A DNA stretch of 64,000 nt from Cercis canadensis (Eukaryota; Streptophyta; Magnoliopsida; Fabales; Fabaceae), in the NCBI GenBank assembly GCA_003255065.1, contig QAOA01008060.1, forward strand, positions 208,684 through 272,683, given 5' to 3'. Shown here piece after piece: positions 60,269-64,000 of the stretch. Below the pieces are notes generated by a model. That model saw only the letters and a list, made by a program, of their open reading frames with translations. It did not search any database and had not been told where the DNA came from. The stretch's first letter is position 1. Each line of letters starts with the position of its first letter. A program made the translations under genes and the position numbers.

Positions 60269-61152
60269 GCACTATGCAAATCAAAAGATAACAACACTCT
60301 AAAACACACTAGAACACACCAAAACAGTAAAACAGTGAATCAATGAAAGAAAAGTGCAAAAACCACAACACACTAAATGCACTAGACAAATGCAAAAAGA
60401 CACCAAAATAATACTAATTGACCCAACAAAACATTTTTAAAAATTTTTCTACCACCACAGCATGAAATATTGATGAAAAGGAAACTCAAAAATCAAATAA
60501 AAAATCTTAAAAAATTGAAAAAGGGGTCTAAACGATGGAATTTGGCCGAGATAGGGTGGTGCTCAATGCTTTAGCATTGAGCTATATTTCTCACACCGTT
60601 TTCCTTCAACTGACCAATTTTCAGCTCAATCAGAGCACAAAAATCCGTACAGAATTTTGACCCGTAAAATCGTAATTTCAAGCCAAAACGCTAGGGAAAC
60701 AGGGAAAAATTTGGGAATAGGCACAAGAATTCACACAATGGGAACCTAAAACAGTAAGGCAAACAAGACAGCAAGAAAAAAAAAAAAATCACAGACCTTA
60801 CACAATATAGAAATTTTACCAAAAAGTGAACTAAGATAGCAAAGGGGACAGAATAGCAGCAAAGGAGACAAAACAAGGGCAATAATAGCACAAAGTTCAG
60901 CTCACAGTGCTTCTCACAAAGCAATTTCTCTGTCCACTAATTTGCAGCTCAATCCCAGTTGGTCAGAATCAAAAACAAGACAGAAACAGAAACACTAACC
61001 AGAGAAAGACAACCTAAACAAAACAGGAAAACAAAATAGGAAAACAAGTAGAACAAGGGGAAAACGAAGGAAGAACAATTGCTAGAAACAATAACAGTAA
61101 GCAAGCAAAATAGTAATAAAAGAGTTCTAAGAAGATTAATTTGTTAGGTGAA
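60269..61152 (-). other. 5' leader of element E
   Basis: Non-coding, A-rich on the + strand. It contains a perfect stem-loop at 60561-60582 (arms gctcaatgct / agcattgagc, 2-base loop). Nothing else is recognised. Confidence 0.75.
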
Positions 61153-61171
61153 ATCCCCGGCAACGGCGCCA
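61153..61171 (-). other. Primer binding site of E, complementary to tRNA-Asp
   Basis: Minus-strand tggcgccgttgccggggat, identical to D, six bases after the LTR end. Confidence 0.88.
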
Positions 61172-61177
61172 AAATTT

Positions 61178-62496
61178 TGACGGGTGCCGAACCGTACAAA
61201 ATTAAACTACTAATTGCAACTAAATTGTAGTATAGGATGCAACCAGTGTCGTCTCCCAAGGATTCACCAGAACAACTAATCTTTTAAGAACTTAAGCAAG
61301 AACAGAATAAGGGGGGGTTTTGTGTTGAATGCAATATACTAAGAATTAAGAAAGCAGTAAATTGAATTTATCAAATAAGAGAAAACGCAATCAACTCAAG
61401 CAGGCAACCAAACTCTAATCCATCCTTGTTCACTAAAGATAACCTAGATCTGATTTAATTCTTGGTTAAGTGTTACCTGGAACCCCTAACAATAACACTT
61501 AGAATTCCTACTGATTTACCAATCAGGATTCAATTAATCATGGAATTAAGACTCTAGGCAACCGCTCTATATCACTAAATCCAGATTAATTTAATAACCG
61601 AATTATCCAAGTTAACCATATATTAAAGACCTTTAAAGTATGATTATCAATCTGATTACTGTTATGAATCTAATCAACCGATTTAAATTCATACAACTCA
61701 TGGAATCAAAGTACCATTCAATCACATGAAGAAGGGGAGAAGCAGTAATTCAAATTAAATTAAATCAAACCCGGTTGAAGCACAGGAACTCTGGATTGTC
61801 AAGTTTGGCTCCTCTTGAATTGATTACAAACGAACTTAGCCTTCCATGGAAGACTTGAACACAAAGCAAAGGGGAAAAACGAACTCAGCAACGGAGGCAG
61901 CAGCAGCTCAAGGAATTTCGTATCTCTTCTGATTGTGTGTGATTTGCCTCAACAACTTGAGAATATATACTAGCTGGCTGCCTCCTCTAGGTTTCCTAAT
62001 GGTTTCCTAATTATAAAATAAACCTAGTTTCCTAAATTATTAATGGTAAAAACATGATCAAGCCCTAGTGTCATGTGTGCTGGCCCAAAAAGCAGATGTT
62101 GGCCCAAATAAACATGCTCTGGTCCAATAGGCAGCCCTAAGGAAAGGAATCAGTCAATGCTGGGCGGAGTGCTGGGCGAGCAGAAAATCTGGACTGCTTG
62201 CACGCGAATTTCAGTTGTCCAGACGCGAGAATCAGCTTCTGGGCTCTTCATATGAAATGTGGAATTTTCTGTCAGCGTTCCAACGAAACTGGAATCACAT
62301 CAATTGGACATTTGTAGCAAAAGATATGGTAAAAAACGTAAGTAGTGCCAGAATTTAACAATTAAGCAATTAAAATCTACAAGCACCAACAAGTCCAAAT
62401 CTACAAAACATGTCTAAAAGCCATAAAAATCACTAGAAGCACACACTAAAAGACTAAGTATAAGGGAAACAAATAGTATAAAATAATGTGTTATCA
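61178..62496 (-). repeat. 5' LTR of element E (1,319 bp), shared with a tandem neighbour
   Basis: TGACGGGTGCCG ... GTGTTATCA, matching 49463-50793. It is flanked on the left by the E primer site and on the right by a PPT, so it serves as 5' LTR for E and 3' LTR for the next copy. TATA-like gtatatattc is at 61961-61970. Confidence 0.88.
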
Positions 62497-64000
62497 AATT
62501 CCCCCACACTTAGCTCTTTGCACTCCTGGGCAAAATCACAAGAAGCAAACTAACTAGAATAAGGAAAATAGCTCTCCAATCAAATCAAGAATGCAAAGAT
62601 TAAGGTAAGAAAACAATTCAAACTTAAAGAATAGCAACACTCATGGAACAATATCTCTTGACAACTAAAGAACAAAAAACATGGCAATTTTATTTAATAG
62701 GAATGAGTCAAAGTAGATAGCCTCTCACAAGATAAATAAATGCTCTCAATTCTCTCAAGTGCCTAAGGAAGTATTTCTCTCCAATCATCCTATCAAAATC
62801 ACACTACCATAAGCTTGTTCACTTTCTCAGTCTCCACTACCTATGTCACATGCCTAACACAAATCAAAAGGACTTTTAAAGGGTTGTAATGGGGAAAGGT
62901 AAATGGATGTCAATAATATGGAAAAATGGCTAAAGCACCCAAGGAATCACAAAGAGCATCTAATTATGGAGAATTTCAAGTACTTTATGCATCTTGACTT
63001 TGGGCTTCAACTCATTTTTTTCTTTTCCCAAAAAAACTTTATTCTCTTGTTGCTGCTGTATTTTTTTTTCATTTATTTTTTGAAGCATAACACTTAACAA
63101 TTTCAGCCACAACCAATCAGCCACAACTTGATGCTTTATTTTTGTAAGAATTTACTCCTTTTTTATTCAATGCAATGCTCTGCAATTCCAAAGGGTTGGG
63201 TAGGACATGGTTTTACACTTAGGCTTGCAATGAGCTATCACAAAGAGCATCTAATTATGGAGAATTTCAAGTACTTTATGCATTTTGACTTTGGGCTTCA
63301 ACTCATTTTTTTTTTTTCCAAAACAACTTTATTCTTTTGTTGCTGCTGTTTTTTTTTTTTCATTTTCTTTTTTGAAACATAACACTTAACAATTTCAACC
63401 ACAACCAATCAGCCACAACTTGATGCTTTGTTTTTGTAAGAGTTTACTGCTTTTTTATTCAATGCAATGCTCTGCAATTCCTAAGGGTTGGGTAGGACAT
63501 GGTTTTACACTTAGGCTTGCAATGAGCTACACATGAAAGAAAAGATCATTAGGCTCAAAAAGGGGAAATCAAAGGATAACATCAAGGTTAGCTATTTGGT
63601 CAAGTAGCTTCTCAAAGAAAGGAATGCCTTAATCACTTCTATGCATGCATGTGCAAATGTAACCTCAACTAAGAAACAGAACAAGTTCTAGAGCGTCAAA
63701 ATGATAGATGAAAACACACAAGAAAGAATCATGACATATGGCTCAAATCCTCACAGCTTATAAGACTACTAAGAATTAACTTATCCAAATCAAATTTTGT
63801 TGCCATATCACTTAAATCCAAGAAGCAAGATAATTGTCCACTCATGTTATAGCACTTAAGAATCAAAATTGCTTCAAACCACTCTCTTCATAACTCTTAA
63901 ATTGATTGGAAAGAACTAGAAAAATTTAAAAACACATAAAACATAAATTAAGCCTAAAACAGAAAACATAACACTAAAAATCTAAACAGAAAATAGTAAA
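62497..64000 (-). mobile_element. Internal 3' end of a second E-type copy (runs off the window)
   Basis: Starts with the PPT and follows the E non-coding region 50794-52033 base for base with few changes, to the window end. It contains a 291-bp tandem duplication absent from E. No coding sequence is reached. Confidence 0.88.
62946..63527. repeat. 291-bp tandem duplication in the second E-type copy
   Basis: atcacaaagagcatctaatt recurs at 62946 and 63237. The two units run to tgagcta at about 63236 and 63527. In E only one unit exists (51246-51537). The units differ at several bases and in T-run length. Confidence 0.88.

Larger units (their letters stand above)
49463..62496 (-). mobile_element. 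Element E: Athila-type Ty3/gypsy retrotransposon with internal duplications
   Basis: LTR (49463-50793) - internal - LTR (61178-62496) on the minus strand, inserted in the D protease. Order from the right: LTR, tRNA-Asp primer site, leader, gag, protease, RT, RNase H, (2,360-bp duplicated module), integrase, about 1.4 kb non-coding, PPT, LTR. Beyond the right LTR comes the internal 3' end of a second copy, not host flank, so a TSD cannot be tested. No envelope-like frame is seen. Stops, frameshifts and duplications make it non-functional. Confidence 0.88.

Overview
This window is repeat-only DNA from a plant nuclear genome, most likely a dicot and most likely pericentromeric or other heterochromatin. 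That assignment is an inference from two abutting satellite arrays and a stack of nested Ty3/gypsy LTR retrotransposons. I found no host gene, tRNA, rRNA or CRISPR. No species-diagnostic sequence was recognised.

Layout. 1-18100: tandem array of a 104-bp satellite, with four- and five-monomer higher-order repeats, three single-N contig joins, and one 45-bp scrap of a retrotransposon LTR end. 18101-20559: a second, unrelated satellite (35-36-bp degenerate monomer, long period about 0.86-0.98 kb), with one N join flanked by a 176-bp duplicate. 20560-49462: Athila-type element D (+ strand; 5' LTR, PBS for tRNA-Asp, gag, protease), cut by other elements.

Nesting, supported by target-site duplications (TSDs). 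Element A (22916-45952, minus, TSD atacc) lies in D gag. A solo LTR (24249-25147, TSD atagc/acagc) lies in the A integrase. Element B (30829-45354, minus, TSD taagg) lies in the 5' LTR of A. Element C (32795-39614, minus, TSD aatag) lies in B pol. Solo LTRs at 46477-47309 (cttct/cttcc) and 47325-47998 (gggag) lie further along D gag. Element E (49463-62496, minus, Athila-type) interrupts the D protease. It shares its right LTR with the internal 3' end of another copy running off the window, so E is part of a tandem LTR-internal-LTR-internal array.

Functional picture. A and B are chromovirus-like elements with initiator-Met PBSs. Their polyprotein frame runs through the polypurine tract into the LTR, so the LTR encodes the protein's C-terminal tail. 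Every coding copy here is damaged by stops, frameshifts or insertions. C is the most interesting: its LTRs, PBS and PPT match the A group, but between them lies a single frame of about 1,195 codons with only two stops. It keeps a gag-like N-terminus and the pol C-terminal tail. In between are barely recognisable reverse transcriptase and integrase segments whose catalytic residues look replaced. C therefore looks like a non-autonomous family with a retained, hyper-diverged polyprotein.

E carries a 2,360-bp internal tandem duplication. Inside one copy, exactly 41 bp is the base-by-base complement of the other copy without reversal, which ordinary inversion cannot produce. It is either a data artefact or something unexplained.
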